This document shows, piece after piece, positions 32,717-43,456 of a stretch of DNA of 64,000 nucleotides. The notes under the pieces were generated by a model. The model made no database searches and was not told the origin of the DNA. It was given only the letters and a program-made list of their open reading frames with translations. Within the stretch, counting starts at the first letter, position 1; the number at the start of each line of letters is the position of its first letter. Source of the stretch: Azolla caroliniana (taxonomy: Eukaryota; Polypodiophyta); assembly GCA_043228905.1 (NCBI GenBank), contig JBHGNT010000001.1:24552001-24616000 (forward strand), read 5' to 3'. A program made the translations under genes and the position numbers.

Positions 32717-33601
32717 TGTCGTAGTGTAATTCGTACACTATGTGAAAAATTACATTTTTGGTCTCTCCGGATAGGACATGGAGTACCTAGTGAGAACCGG
32801 AAAAAGGAACCGGTAAGGACCGAAACCGGCAAGGAGACCCGGCAAGAGCCGGATGAAGAAGGCCGGTGAGAGTCGGTGAGAAACGGACGAAGAGATCGGT
32901 AAGGAGGTCCCAGTAAGAACCGGACAAAGAAAACTATCAAGCACCGGATGAAGCAAAACCGGATGAAGAAGGCCGGTGAGAGTCTCTCACCGGATGAAGA
33001 GACGTATTTGTAAATAGAAGAAAGTATAAAAATATATATATTATATGCATAGGGCAAGATTCGAACCTTGCACCTCCATGTTAACAATGTTAAGCCTTAT
33101 CATTATAGTAGGGTATTATGAATTTTAAAGTTATACTAAACTTTATTCCATGTAAAATTTCTAGACATGCATGGTACAAAAGTTATTCATGCATAGACAC
33201 TCGAGTTAAAAAGAAAAGATGAGATAGAAAGCTAATCATGCACATGCAGTGTGCATGAAAACGAAAGATAGAAAAAGCATGATGCTTGCATGTGATAAAC
33301 TTAGACTCTTCCAACACTATATAAGGAAGAGAGAAAGATGTATAGAGGTTGTTGATTATTTTACAAGGGTTGATTAATATAATATAATCGTGGGATCCAC
33401 GAGTTTACTAACTATTTTTCTCTCTTAATTTGAGTACTCACTAATACACTATACTCGTGGAATTCACGAGTTTTTCATATCTTTCTTTCTTACAATATAT
33501 TTCATATTCTTAATTGCCTTAGAATTTTCTTTCCTCCTAGTCCAAAACCCCAGCGGTTCCCACCCGACTCATGCAACGATCCGGAGCCGAAAGGCACGAC
33601 A
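32717..33601 (+). mobile_element. Solo-LTR-like element, family SL, copy 3, inside gypsy-2 integrase
   Basis: It runs TGTCGTAGTGTAATTCG to GGCACGACA. The flanks ACGT (32,713-32,716) and ACGC (33,602-33,605) agree in three of four bases. Removing it joins GGHY to AGNVMARKIW, the normal integrase zinc-finger sequence. The GGTGAGA.CGGATGAAG repeats, the reverse tRNA-like module (about 33,047-33,115) and two CGTGG(G/A)(A/T)(T/C)CACGAG hairpins are all present. Confidence 0.85.
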
Positions 33602-33604
33602 ACG

Positions 33605-34692
33605 CAGGCAATGTTATGGCCCGGAAAATTTGGCAAGCAGGACTTTGGTGGCCGACGACGCAAAAGGACGCGTATGAATATTGCAGACAGTGCGATTTAT
33701 GCCAACGACTGGACCAGCCCACAGAAGTCACAAGAATGCCACACCAACCAGTGTTGCCACTAGATCCTTTCCAAAAGTGGGGGTTAGATTTCGTGGGACC
33801 TTTTACCCCGGCGGCCGCTCGAACAGGCAATAAGTACATCCTAGTGGCTATGGATTACTGCACCAAGTGGGTAGAAGCGAAACCACTACGCGAGAATACC
33901 GCGGCAATCACGGCGAAATTCCTGTATGAACACATTTGGTGTCGTTTTGGCTGCCCTATCGAGCTCATTAGTGACCAAGGGAATCACTTTCTAAATACGG
34001 TCATCAGTGAACTGACCCAACATTACGCAGTGGTGCACAAGAAAAGTACGACGTATTACCCATAGGCAAATGGCTTGGCGGAATCCACAAATAAAACCCT
34101 CCAAACTATCCTCAAAAAGATAGTCAATGAGAACAGGACGGATTGGGACACCAAGTTGCATAATGCGTTATGGGCATACCGTACCAGCTATAAGAGCAGC
34201 ATACAATCAACACCATTTAGGCTAGCATTTGGTCTGGAGGTTGTGATGCCAGTGGAATTCCAGGTACCCAGTCTGCGGATTCAAATATGAGCCCGGCTAC
34301 CAGAGGGAAAATCCGCACAAATATGGCTACAGAGACTGCTAGACCTAGGAGAAACAAGGGTACGCAGTATGGCCATATTAGAGAAGGAACAACGGCGGCG
34401 CAAAGCATTCGTTGACCGACACCAGCATGCGCGTGAAAAAGATTTTACGATTGGAAAAGTGGTATTAGTTTTCCAAACACGCATGGGGCATATGCCAGGA
34501 AAATTACGATTCCGCTAGACATGCCCGTACTGGATAGTAGGAGCAAAACAAGGCACGTTTCAACTGGGCACGTTGGCCGGGGAAGTGTTACGACAGAAAG
34601 TGAATGGGTTTCGCCTTAAACCTTATCTGGGACCTACGCCACCTAACCCGTTCCCCACCGGACAGGACAAAGTCGAAGAATCCGCGGAGTAA
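33605..34692 (+). pseudogene. gypsy-2 integrase, main part
   Basis: After the SL insertion the integrase continues: AGNVMARKIWQAGLWWPTT, CRQCDLCQR (zinc-binding pair), then the core with FQKWGLDFVGPF, VAMDYCTKWVEAKPL, ELISDQGNHF and, after a TAG near 34,063, NGLAESTNKTLQTILKKIV. The C-terminal part (about 34,290-34,690) reads ARLPEGKSAQIWLQRLLD and FQTRMGHMPGKLR, with a stop near 34,518. The motif D-D-35-E residues appear kept. It is inactive because of the insertion and stops. Confidence 0.85.
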
Positions 34693-34833
34693 GTAGACGG
34701 CCCCACTTGTATTATAGTGTAAATATAGTATTGTATGTAACCGTTACAAAAAAAAAAAAAGAGAAGATAGCGACACTATTAAAAGGACTTAAGGCATGCA
34801 CTGACTTCTAGACCAAGAACACGCGACACCACG

Positions 34834-37380
34834 ATGGCTCACCGACCAATTAACCCTAGGCCACAAAAAGAAGGAAATAGAAGGTTTTCTGCACAATACA
34901 GAAATCAACCTTCTAACTCTCAGCGCTCTCATTGTTCCCCTTCCTCACCCTCTTCGCCATCCTATCATAGAGCTCAAGCCCACTGCAACCAACAGTCTTC
35001 GCCCACTAGCCACGAGCCTATTCCGACTATGCCGATATTCATCTCTACCGCCTTGCGTCGATGGCTCATGGAGAAACACCTAGATGGGTACATCAGGGTT
35101 GTTGAGGCACCTCCACACCCTGATGCACTAGACCTCGCTAGAAAGCTCAACATCGACACGGTCACCAACTCATCCATCCGGAAAAAGTTCTAGGACCTGT
35201 CATCACTAGCTGAAAGGCATTTTGAAATCCCTCCTGCGAAGTCCCTGCAGAGGTATTTCAGTCCATATTCGTCATCCACCAAGGCATATAGAACGAAGGA
35301 GATCCCAGATTCCTTTTTTCCCGAAATCGCCAAGTTCCTATTGGAGGTCGGATGCGTACATGTAAACGCATATGGGATGCCCAAGCAGAAGGCAGGTATC
35401 ATCATTGATACCTTTGAAGGGCGTACGGTCGATTGGGGGGTCATTACGGGGCCGATGTTAAGGGAAGGCATGTACGTGTATCAAGGAGGCAAAAAACTCA
35501 GGCCTATCATACAACAGTACCTGACGATACTATTCCCACCCCGAGGTCTGTCGGCACCGCAGCCCAGCAAGCCCACGCCGCCACCTCGATCCACAAAGCG
35601 AAGGTTAGCGGAGTTAGCCACCACAGAGTGGGAGGATGAACCCCAACCCGCCCAACCGAACATGCGAACAACGCAAGAAGAGCAGGTTGCGCGCAACGAG
35701 GAAGCGGCACTAGAGCCGGAAGTCGAACCACAACAGGAAAGCCCGAGGCCGAAAAGGCGGAGACTGGACAAGAAAGATGGGTGAGGGTTAGTTAAAGACA
35801 CACTCGCGGCCATGGAGACAACGACCATGGGTGACAACTCCGCAGCTACGGAGCCCAACACCACCTTCAAAGTAATCCGGGAACCACGACTGATCATTAC
35901 GGCCCAGTCACAACTGGGGAAAGCCGTATTAACAGCGGAAAGCGAGGTCCTGGCGTATCCGGACATTCCGGACACGGCCCATGAGTTCGGCGCACTATTA
36001 CAATTTGGAACCACTTTTGAACTCATGGAATTCTTGGCAACACAACAAATAAAAGTCTCACAATGAATGGCCGAGGAGCACGCGGAGCGCTAAATGATCG
36101 AGCGTGCATTAACACAAACGGCGAAAAGCGATGACAAGGATCAATTAGTCAGAGTCGGCAGGCAGAGGAACGCTGGAATACGCCGAATAGGGATGGAACT
36201 ACCCCCATTAAATGCGGCCCTTGTCGAAGTTCATAGGGAACTGGCAAAGGTCAGTATGGGCACCAAGGATATGGTGATTAAAAATAAAAATGTCTGGAAA
36301 AAGGTTAAACTGACCCAAGCCGAGCTACACAAGGCCAATGAACGCATCACGGAGTTGGAAAATAACGCAACTATGGCGCAACAGGCAGCTCCACCAACAA
36401 CCAACGTCGTCGAAGCCCTGAGGGAAGAGATTGAAGCTCAGACCGCCATTGCCTCGAAAGTGAAACGAGCCGTGCAACTAGCGGAATCAGATATTGACCA
36501 TCTCCGTGCCAAACTTCGCCAGTCCTCAGACAAAGAAAAGGACATCCGGGCCAACGACCGAAAGGCAGTGAAGACCCTTGAAGAGAAACTCGCAGCAGAG
36601 ACAACACAGCACACCCAAACGAAAGAAGAAAATGCCCAATTATGAGAGGAAGCGAAAAAATCGGAAGCGGCAATCATGGGACTCCGGGCCTTATTGGAGA
36701 AGAAGAAAGCATGGTTCAACGAGCAGCTAGTGGGAGAACAGGAGAGAAGGCATCAGCTAGAAATCCGCCTGAACAATGAAATGGGAAAACTGGAAGAACT
36801 ACATGCGAAGGAATCCCAGCTTTGGGCAGGAATGAGGAAGCAATGGCGGTTAGTCAGCAAGAAATTGCAAACCTCAAGAAATCTGTAGAAGAAGCACGCA
36901 GCCGTTGCAAAGCCATAACAGACAATGTGTGCATCCTTCTGCAAACGAATCGGGAGCGGTTTACGGCGTAATTAAAATTGGCGCTAGACAAAGGATGGAT
37001 GGCATGGGAGAACCGATCCAGCGGCGGAATTGCATACATATCGAGCGGACTGGGAGAACCGAAGGAAAGACAGCTAAGGGTTCTACAAACTCAATGAGGA
37101 AAGCATTGCGGCAGTACGCGAGGACCTAGCGTAGGACTATCGCACACTAGCGGACCAACATTCAGAGGAACTCGCGCAGCTACTAGATGATTTTGGCGAA
37201 AGTTAGGAGGACCTGTTTCACCATATCACACAAGCCGGAAGCACACGAACAAATGAGGAATCCATCGCGACACCAATTCCGGATACTGCTAAACAAGAGG
37301 AACCTCATGCCATGTCACCAGAAATTACCACTACGGTGAACAGCACGGAACGGCGAGCGGAGTCCCCCGCAATACCAGAC
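34834..37380 (+). pseudogene. Third ORF of gypsy-2 after pol, with coiled coil
   Basis: One frame from the ATG at 34,834 to 36,888 is interrupted only by six point stops (near 35,191, 35,782, 36,064, 36,091, 36,643 and 36,886). It therefore descends from one long ORF of about 680 residues or more. The N-terminal half has ISTALRRWLMEKHLDGYIRV, FFPEIAKFLLEVGCVHVNAY and EGRTVDWGVITGPMLREGMY. A Pro-rich and KR-rich linker (SPRPKRRRLDKK) follows. The C-terminal part is a long heptad-type coiled coil (KVKLTQAELHKANERITELE, KTLEEKLAAETTQHTQTKEE). It is not integrase, envelope or movement protein as far as I can tell; no transmembrane segment is seen. Extra ORFs occur at this place in Athila/Tat-type elements. 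Confidence 0.6.
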
Positions 37381-37387
37381 AACGAAA

Positions 37388-37611
37388 CCTTGATGGCGTA
37401 GCACAGTTGTAAGAGTGTAGGCGTGAGTAACAGTGTGTGTGCTAGCCCACTGTCTAAGGAGCTCAGTTGTAGCCGTCTCCCTTATACGCTACTAGGTTAC
37501 GGGAGGTATCCCACTAAGTATTACAAACAAACGCTACCATTCGTTGTCACATAGTCACTTTGAGGTCTAAGTCGAAGGACTAACCATAGACTGTGTTCCT
37601 AATCGGTAACA
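37388..37611 (+). repeat. gypsy-2 3' LTR, truncated at its 5' side
   Basis: CCTTGATGGCGTAGCACAGT to AAGTCGAAG matches 28,404-28,592, then GACTAACCATAGACTGTG leads to the end CTAATCGGTAACA, followed by the GTCTA duplication. The promoter portion seen at 19,772-19,952 is absent, so the 3' LTR lost about 180-230 bases. Confidence 0.75.
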
Positions 37612-38540
37612 GTCTACAAAGCAACAATATAAACCTTTACCTCTAAGGCGACTTTCCTCCATTAATACTCGAAGAGTGACAAGATGATCAATGGTGCTAT
37701 GGTGTTTTCGAAAACCAGCTTGTCCATAAGCTCTCTTACCATTTTTTTCTGCCCATACACTTATCTTTGATTCCATTATACATCCAAATAGTTTTGCCAT
37801 TAATGAGCCAACCATGATGGTTTGATAGTTGTTTACATTATTTACATCTCCGCCTTTATGTAAAGGTTTGATCCAATTTGTAGTCCAATCATATGGCATA
37901 CCATGTTACAATGCATCATTAAACATATCGCATATCCATATATGTGCTTCCTTTCCCATCCATTTGAGCATTTCAGCTTTTATACATTGAAGATCACTTG
38001 CCTTTTGCGAGGCCAATATCTTAAGTCCTATGCATATATCTTCAATTGTAAAGAAGGGAGACGTATGTGAAAGAGAACCACACATCAACTTTCCGGCAAG
38101 AGATAACTCATATAAATTCTTACAATGCATAGACAAGTCATGAAGAGTTAAGTCACCATAACTCTCAAGACGTTTCCCCTTTAGATTTCCCCAAATTTTA
38201 GCACATGCATGTGCTTTCTCTTGCGTTTGGAGAAGTTGTTGAGTAACTTCCCATATTCGTCTCTTTCTTTGAAAAAGCCTTTTATAGTCATGCAAATGCT
38301 TTTGGTAATTTTCTTTATCCTTAACTACATCCAAAACCATAAGGCACTTTCGAGCTTCATGACATTCTTTATCAAACCATTTTTTCTTACATTTCTTGGT
38401 GCATTTCCATGTGGTCGAAAAACATTTGTTTGTACAAGAGAGAATGACATTCTTAAAAGCTTCCCATTTACATTCTAGTGTGGCACCATGTTGTGTCTTT
38501 GTCATTTGTAACATATCCTCAACCATCTTTGAATACATGG
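37612..38540 (-). pseudogene. LINE, 5' part: linker and reverse transcriptase N-terminus
   Basis: The minus strand reads from 38,538: MYSKMVEDMLQMTKTQHGAT, FDKECHEARKCLMVLDVVKD, KASDLQCIKAEMLKWMGKEA. After a frame change near 37,900 come WIKPLHKGGDVNNVNNYQTI, YGQAGFRKHHSTIDHLVTLR and LYCCFVD, where it is cut. The rest of the reverse transcriptase is at 18,122-19,771. The endonuclease domain expected upstream is absent here, so this LINE was 5'-truncated at about 38,540, where a (GA)n tract begins. Confidence 0.85.
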
Positions 38541-38542
38541 GC

Positions 38543-38544
<2 letters not shown>

Positions 38545-38583
<39 letters not shown>
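38545..38583. repeat. (GA)n microsatellite
   Basis: About 19 GA dinucleotides lie at the truncated LINE start. Similar GA/CT tracts adjoin the other LINE- and SINE-like fragments in the window. Confidence 0.95.
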
Positions 38584-38588
<5 letters not shown>

Positions 38589-38589
38589 T

Positions 38590-38780
38590 AGATGGATGTA
38601 GCTCAGTTGGTAAGGTTGCCCAATGGAGGCCAAGTGGTCATGGGTTCAACCCCTACATTCCATAGTGGCATCTAGGGAATTAAGAGATATATATGAAGTA
38701 TATAATAGAGAGAAGTGAGAAAACATTGGGTTTCGAACCTAAGACACACGTCGTGCTTGTAGTGTTAACAACTTACCATT
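38590..38780. repeat. SINE-like element with two tRNA-like modules in opposite orientation
   Basis: On the plus strand GGATGTAGCTCAGTTGGTAA (A-box type) and CATGGGTTCAACCCC (B-box type) have the spacing of a tRNA. About 60 bases on, the minus strand shows TAATGGTAAGTTGTTAAC and CTTAGGTTCGAAACCC. The same pair recurs at 41,705-41,850. Confidence 0.6.
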
Positions 38781-39393
38781 ACGAAAAAGAGAGAGAGAGG
38801 CTTATCTAAGGATAAGATCGATCGATGCATACTCTTTAACTAATATACAAGATTTTGTAACATCTCTATCCTATGGAAATAAGAAGAGAAATAAGAAGCC
38901 TCACTAAATGTAGTGAGTGGCAAATGCCCACCTGAATTATTAGCAAGCACCCTCTTCTTCAAAAGAGTCTTCTTCCTCTTCAGTCTTATACGATAGATAG
39001 AAGATACCAGAGTCTTCTTCTTCTTCTTCTTCTTCTACTACTATTATGTAATTTATTTGAATATATATCCACCACACTCAAAATACAGACAGCACAGAGA
39101 AAGAAAGCAGCAGCAGCTGAAGCAAGCAAGCAAGCAAGCAAGAATGAACGAAAGAAAGAAAGAAAGATGAGCGATCTTAGGAAGAAGAAAGAAAGAAGAG
39201 GAAGAAGAAAAGGAGATGAAACTGTCAGATGTAAAGATAGGATATAGGATGAAGCAGAAAAGGAAATGAAACTGCATGCTTGAAGATTAAAGAAAGAGAA
39301 TAAGAAAAAGAAGATCATGGCTTCCTCCCAAACCCCAACCTTCAGACTTCTTTACTCTGTTCCCACCTCTGTATCAATTCTTATTCGGTCACC
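38781..39393 (+). promoter_or_regulatory. Upstream region and probable 5' leader of the WSD-like gene
   Basis: The region holds a (TCT)n tract near 39,013, AGCAAGCAAGCAAG at about 39,120, and purine-rich GAAAGAAAGA runs up to the ATG at 39,394. GA-rich leaders are common in plant genes. No clear TATA box was placed. A minus-strand Ser/Phe-rich ORF here is only the complement of the purine-rich repeats. Confidence 0.4.
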
Positions 39394-42300
39394 ATGGGTA
39401 GTGCTGCTGCTGCTGATATTGCATACGAGCCAATCAGAACCAGGCCCATTACAAAAATGTCCGATTTGGGCCATGGGCTCGATCCTGATTCTGAGACAAA
39501 TGAAGAAGACCATGTTTCGTACGAACCTCTTACCCCTGCTGGGAGAGTCTTTTCTAGCTCTTCTTTTAATTTAAATATTTGCGTTATCCTTGGATTCAAG
39601 TCTCCTTGCAGTGTTCAAATTCTCAAAGATGGAATGAGCGGTTCACTCCTCAAGCACAAGCGTTTCGCTAGTGTTTTGGTAAAGCTTCCCTTTCTCCTCC
39701 GCATTCGCGACTTTGGGAAGGAGGTTTTTGGGAAGGATTTGTATTCAATTAAAGGGAATCATTCAAAAATACCTATCTGTCTTTTCTCTTTAATTCCCCA
39801 AGCAACCCAAGTTCTTTGTTATTCTCAAATGTCCTTCAGTTTTCATTATTCCCCCAAATGTCTTTGGTCAACCCTTTGTTGTGTTTTGGTAAGCTCACCT
39901 ACCTTGATTCATATCCACACATTGAAAGGTTCAGAAAAGGTTTGTATCAAATTTAGGGAAAACGAATCCACAATATCCCCCAGTGTTTTCTTTGTTTGCC
40001 CAAATACCCTTGCCAATCACCTCTCCAAGCATTTATATGTGCCATTTGAGCAACAATATGGTCAATTCGTCCCTGTTTTCTCTCTTTCAGGGTTGACCAT
40101 GGCCTGGGGAGAAATAGTGAAAGCATAGAGGCATGTAGGGAAATAATAAAAACTCAGTGCTGTTTGGAAGTTTTTCCTATGAATTGATCAATGATAGAGT
40201 TGACTGTTTTATTTGTTCATACTTCATTGAGTGCATTTATTTTGATGAATGTTTCTATGAATGATTTGGTTAGATTAACTTAATGTAGCGTTGAATGTAT
40301 TATGCCACTTTGGTAGGAGGAGCTATAAAGGTGAAAGTTTTTATGCATACTTCAGGAAATTAGAATAAAAGGAAGAGTTGAATGTTTTCAGATCCTGATG
40401 GATACTTTGGTCGGATGAAAAGTGTCTTTATGCATACTTTGTGTGATGAAGTATAGAATTGAATGAATTTTTGCGTATGCTTGGATGTATTATAGAGTTC
40501 CGAGTGAAAACTCTGTGATGCAGGATATGTTTTCTGCATGCTCTCATATATATTAGAGTTGAGTGTTTCTGCAACTTTGCAATGAAGAATAGAGTCTTCT
40601 TAGTAGTAAAATAAAACACCTCAATTCCATAATCAGAACTATATATCCCATACTTTTTCAGGGTTTAAGGCAAAGGTAAAACAAAAATAAAAGATCATAT
40701 TAAAGGCCCTGGAAGTTATCTTCTTGTTCATTCATTTTGAGCTTTTTTATTTGCCCAGAAGGAAGGTGATAAAGGGGAGCTTTATTGGGTGCCAACAGCA
40801 GTCAACATAGATGATCATGTCAAAGTTGTCTCACCAAAAGATATCAATGCAAGTTCATCCACCTTTGTGGAGGAATATGTTGCTCAACTCATGCATGCCT
40901 CTCTTGATATGTCAAAGCCACTCTTTGAAATTCATGTTGTAAAGGCAAAACTAGGGGATGCAGTAGAAAATATTGTTTTAATAGTCCATCATTCCATGGG
41001 TGATGGAACATCTCTTATGTCACTTCTACTAGCTTGTACGAGAAGAGTTGATGAACCTCAGTCGATGCCAACTCTTCCAACTTCTAATAAAAAAGAGAAC
41101 ACAAGCAAAGAGGGGATTTGTGGAAGGCTCTCTTTTTTTCTACAGACATTTCTTTCGATTCTATGGTTTACTTTTTCAGACATATGTCTCTTTTTAGCTA
41201 CATGCTTATGGTTAAAGGATAATCAAACCTCTATCAAAGGTGATGCTGGAGTTGAAAAGTTACCTAGAAAGCTTGTGCATGTGACAATTTCTCTGGATGA
41301 TGTTCGAAGTGTCAAACAGGCAATACATGGGGTAACTTGAACACAACTTAAGCATTAACTCATCATGGAGCTGACATATTTTATGTGTGAATATACGTAC
41401 TTTGTTTCTTTCATTTTTAATTTGATCATCATATAAGAATTAAATCTCGTAAGACCATCATCTACAACTTAACTCTTTGTGAATAAAGGTACCTGCATGA
41501 TTGAATGAAGGGAAGTAGTATGATTTGGCATTAGGTGTGAGATTGAGTATGAAGTTGTATTTTCCATATCATATCTCTTTGAGTATTTAGTTTACTAATT
41601 CTATTTTTTGTGCGACTTGAATGAGGTGATACTTGAGACGCACAAAATTGCCTACCTTTGGGTGGTTGAAAATAGCCTAACCAAACTATTTGTAGGGGAG
41701 TGAGGTCAAACTGATGTAGCTCAGTCAGTAAGGTTGCCTAGGAGAGGCTAGAAGGTCCGTGCATTGAATCTTGTTACTCTGCACTAGCATATTAGGGCAA
41801 GTAGTAAGATTTGAACCTCAGTGCATTTACCACTCGGGTACAATCCTAATATGAAAACAGAGCTGAAGATCACGATCTTTGATGATCCATGGGGACCAAA
41901 ATGACACATGGAACCTCCAAGAGGAGAGGGAAGGGGAGACAGGCAGATAAATAGGTTTTATGATTGTCTTTGGAGGCCAATAATGACCAATAGAACCACA
42001 ATTGGAACATTCTTATATAGCATGTATGGTATTGAGTACAGACCCTCAATGTTCAAGAATTGTACTAAAAATGTTGCATGTTCATGCAATATAGTACTTT
42101 TCCATATTCATGCCACACCTGAGTTGAGGTGAGAGGTGTGGTTGGTTGCCCCTCAATGAACATTTTCAATGCTCTTCTACTTTCTTGTCCTAGGAACAAG
42201 CTGTGCTTCAAGTTTAACCAAATATGATCTCTTCTTCTTCTTTTGAGACTTTGGAAGGTTGCTCTTGCTTGTTTTTATGTACAAATCCCCTGAGTTATTT

Positions 42301-43421
42301 TGTCATGCAAGCTTCTCCTTGTATCCTGACGTTCCACATCACGCCTATAGTGCATTGCCTGTTGTGTGAGGAAAGGCATTTGTGGCTGATTTATGAATGA
42401 CTTTTGTGTGACTTCCTCTAGGGGTGTGAAAAGATCCAAGTCTAGCATGTCATTGTATACTCCACAGCTATATACAACGGGTAAATTAGTTTGTAGTGAA
42501 CCCACTCTCCTTAATATATACATCCTTTGTGCATCCATTTTTCACCTCAAAGCATAGATATGCGTGATATGCAGTCAAGCCAGTAGGTCTACCAGAGATA
42601 GTGAACTCTCGTATTTCGGTTATAAGAGATGGAGATCCCATCAGGTAATCGATGGTGTTTGCACCTCCTTTTGGATTCCAACATGTCAAAGCATCTGATC
42701 TGGGCATTGTGACAAGCCATTACATATCACAAATCCATGTGCACTTCCCAAGGTATATGTATAGCAATATCTATTTTCTTAAAGGTATCTACAAAATACC
42801 CGCCATCTGTCCTTAGACAGCCATTGCAGTTCCATATAGGCATGTATAAGGTCTCATAGGCCATTCACCATCATGCAGATTTTTTCAGTGAAACGAATGA
42901 TCAAGGCTTGAGCTCTAGATTCATCTCTTCTGACCCTTCATCCTGAAGTAAATGGAATATCTGATTCCCCAGTATTTCTGTAGAGAGAGAGAGAGACTGA
43001 GCTATATTAACATCTTTTAAGAGGCCGAAATGGCCTATAATACCGAATGAGAGATTACATCTGAAAATGTTTTCTTGTCTTTGAGAATGACAAACCAAAA
43101 TAAATATAACAAACTATATGGTACTGCTGAATCTAGGCATTTAAGAATCGAGAGAGAGAGAGAAAGAAAGAAAGATATATTAATGTCTTTTACGAGGCCA
43201 AAAGGGCCTATAAGACCAAACAAGAGATTACATCTCAAGTGTTGTCTCATCTTTGAGAACAACTAATCAAAATCAAATAAATACTACCAAGTAAATATAA
43301 AGAGAAATAAGATAAAAAGAGACTAAAGAATCTGTTTTTCAGCACATGTGAGATTCTCAAGTTAAATGTATTATAACTTTTGTCTTCCAAAGATCTCTAG
43401 CATAGGTTGATCCAGAATGTG

Positions 43422-43456
<35 letters not shown>

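Larger units (their letters stand above)
19772..37611 (+). mobile_element. gypsy-2: Ty3/gypsy LTR retrotransposon with nested insertions
   Basis: The element starts TGTTGTCCGTCGG and ends CTAATCGGTAACA, with a perfect 5 bp GTCTA duplication inside the LINE. The left LTR holds a TATA box (TATATAAAGGGC at 19,888), then the 8.4 kb DNA transposon (19,953-28,349), then the LTR remainder to about 28,600. Gag-Pol and a third ORF follow at 28.6-37.3 kb. The right LTR survives only as its last ~220 bp (37,388-37,611), with no U3 part. The direct repeats 28,404-28,592 and 37,388-37,577 are the shared LTR portion. Confidence 0.85.

Noticed and set aside
39394-40128. A 244-residue ORF starting at the WSD ATG
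   Set aside because: It reads through the exon 1 donor at 39,679; residues after RFASVL have no family match and exon 2 continues the WSD sequence exactly.
37612-42740. The LINE pieces at 42.3 kb and 37.6-38.5 kb as one element
   Set aside because: WSD exon 1 and exon 2 lie between them, so they are separate insertions.
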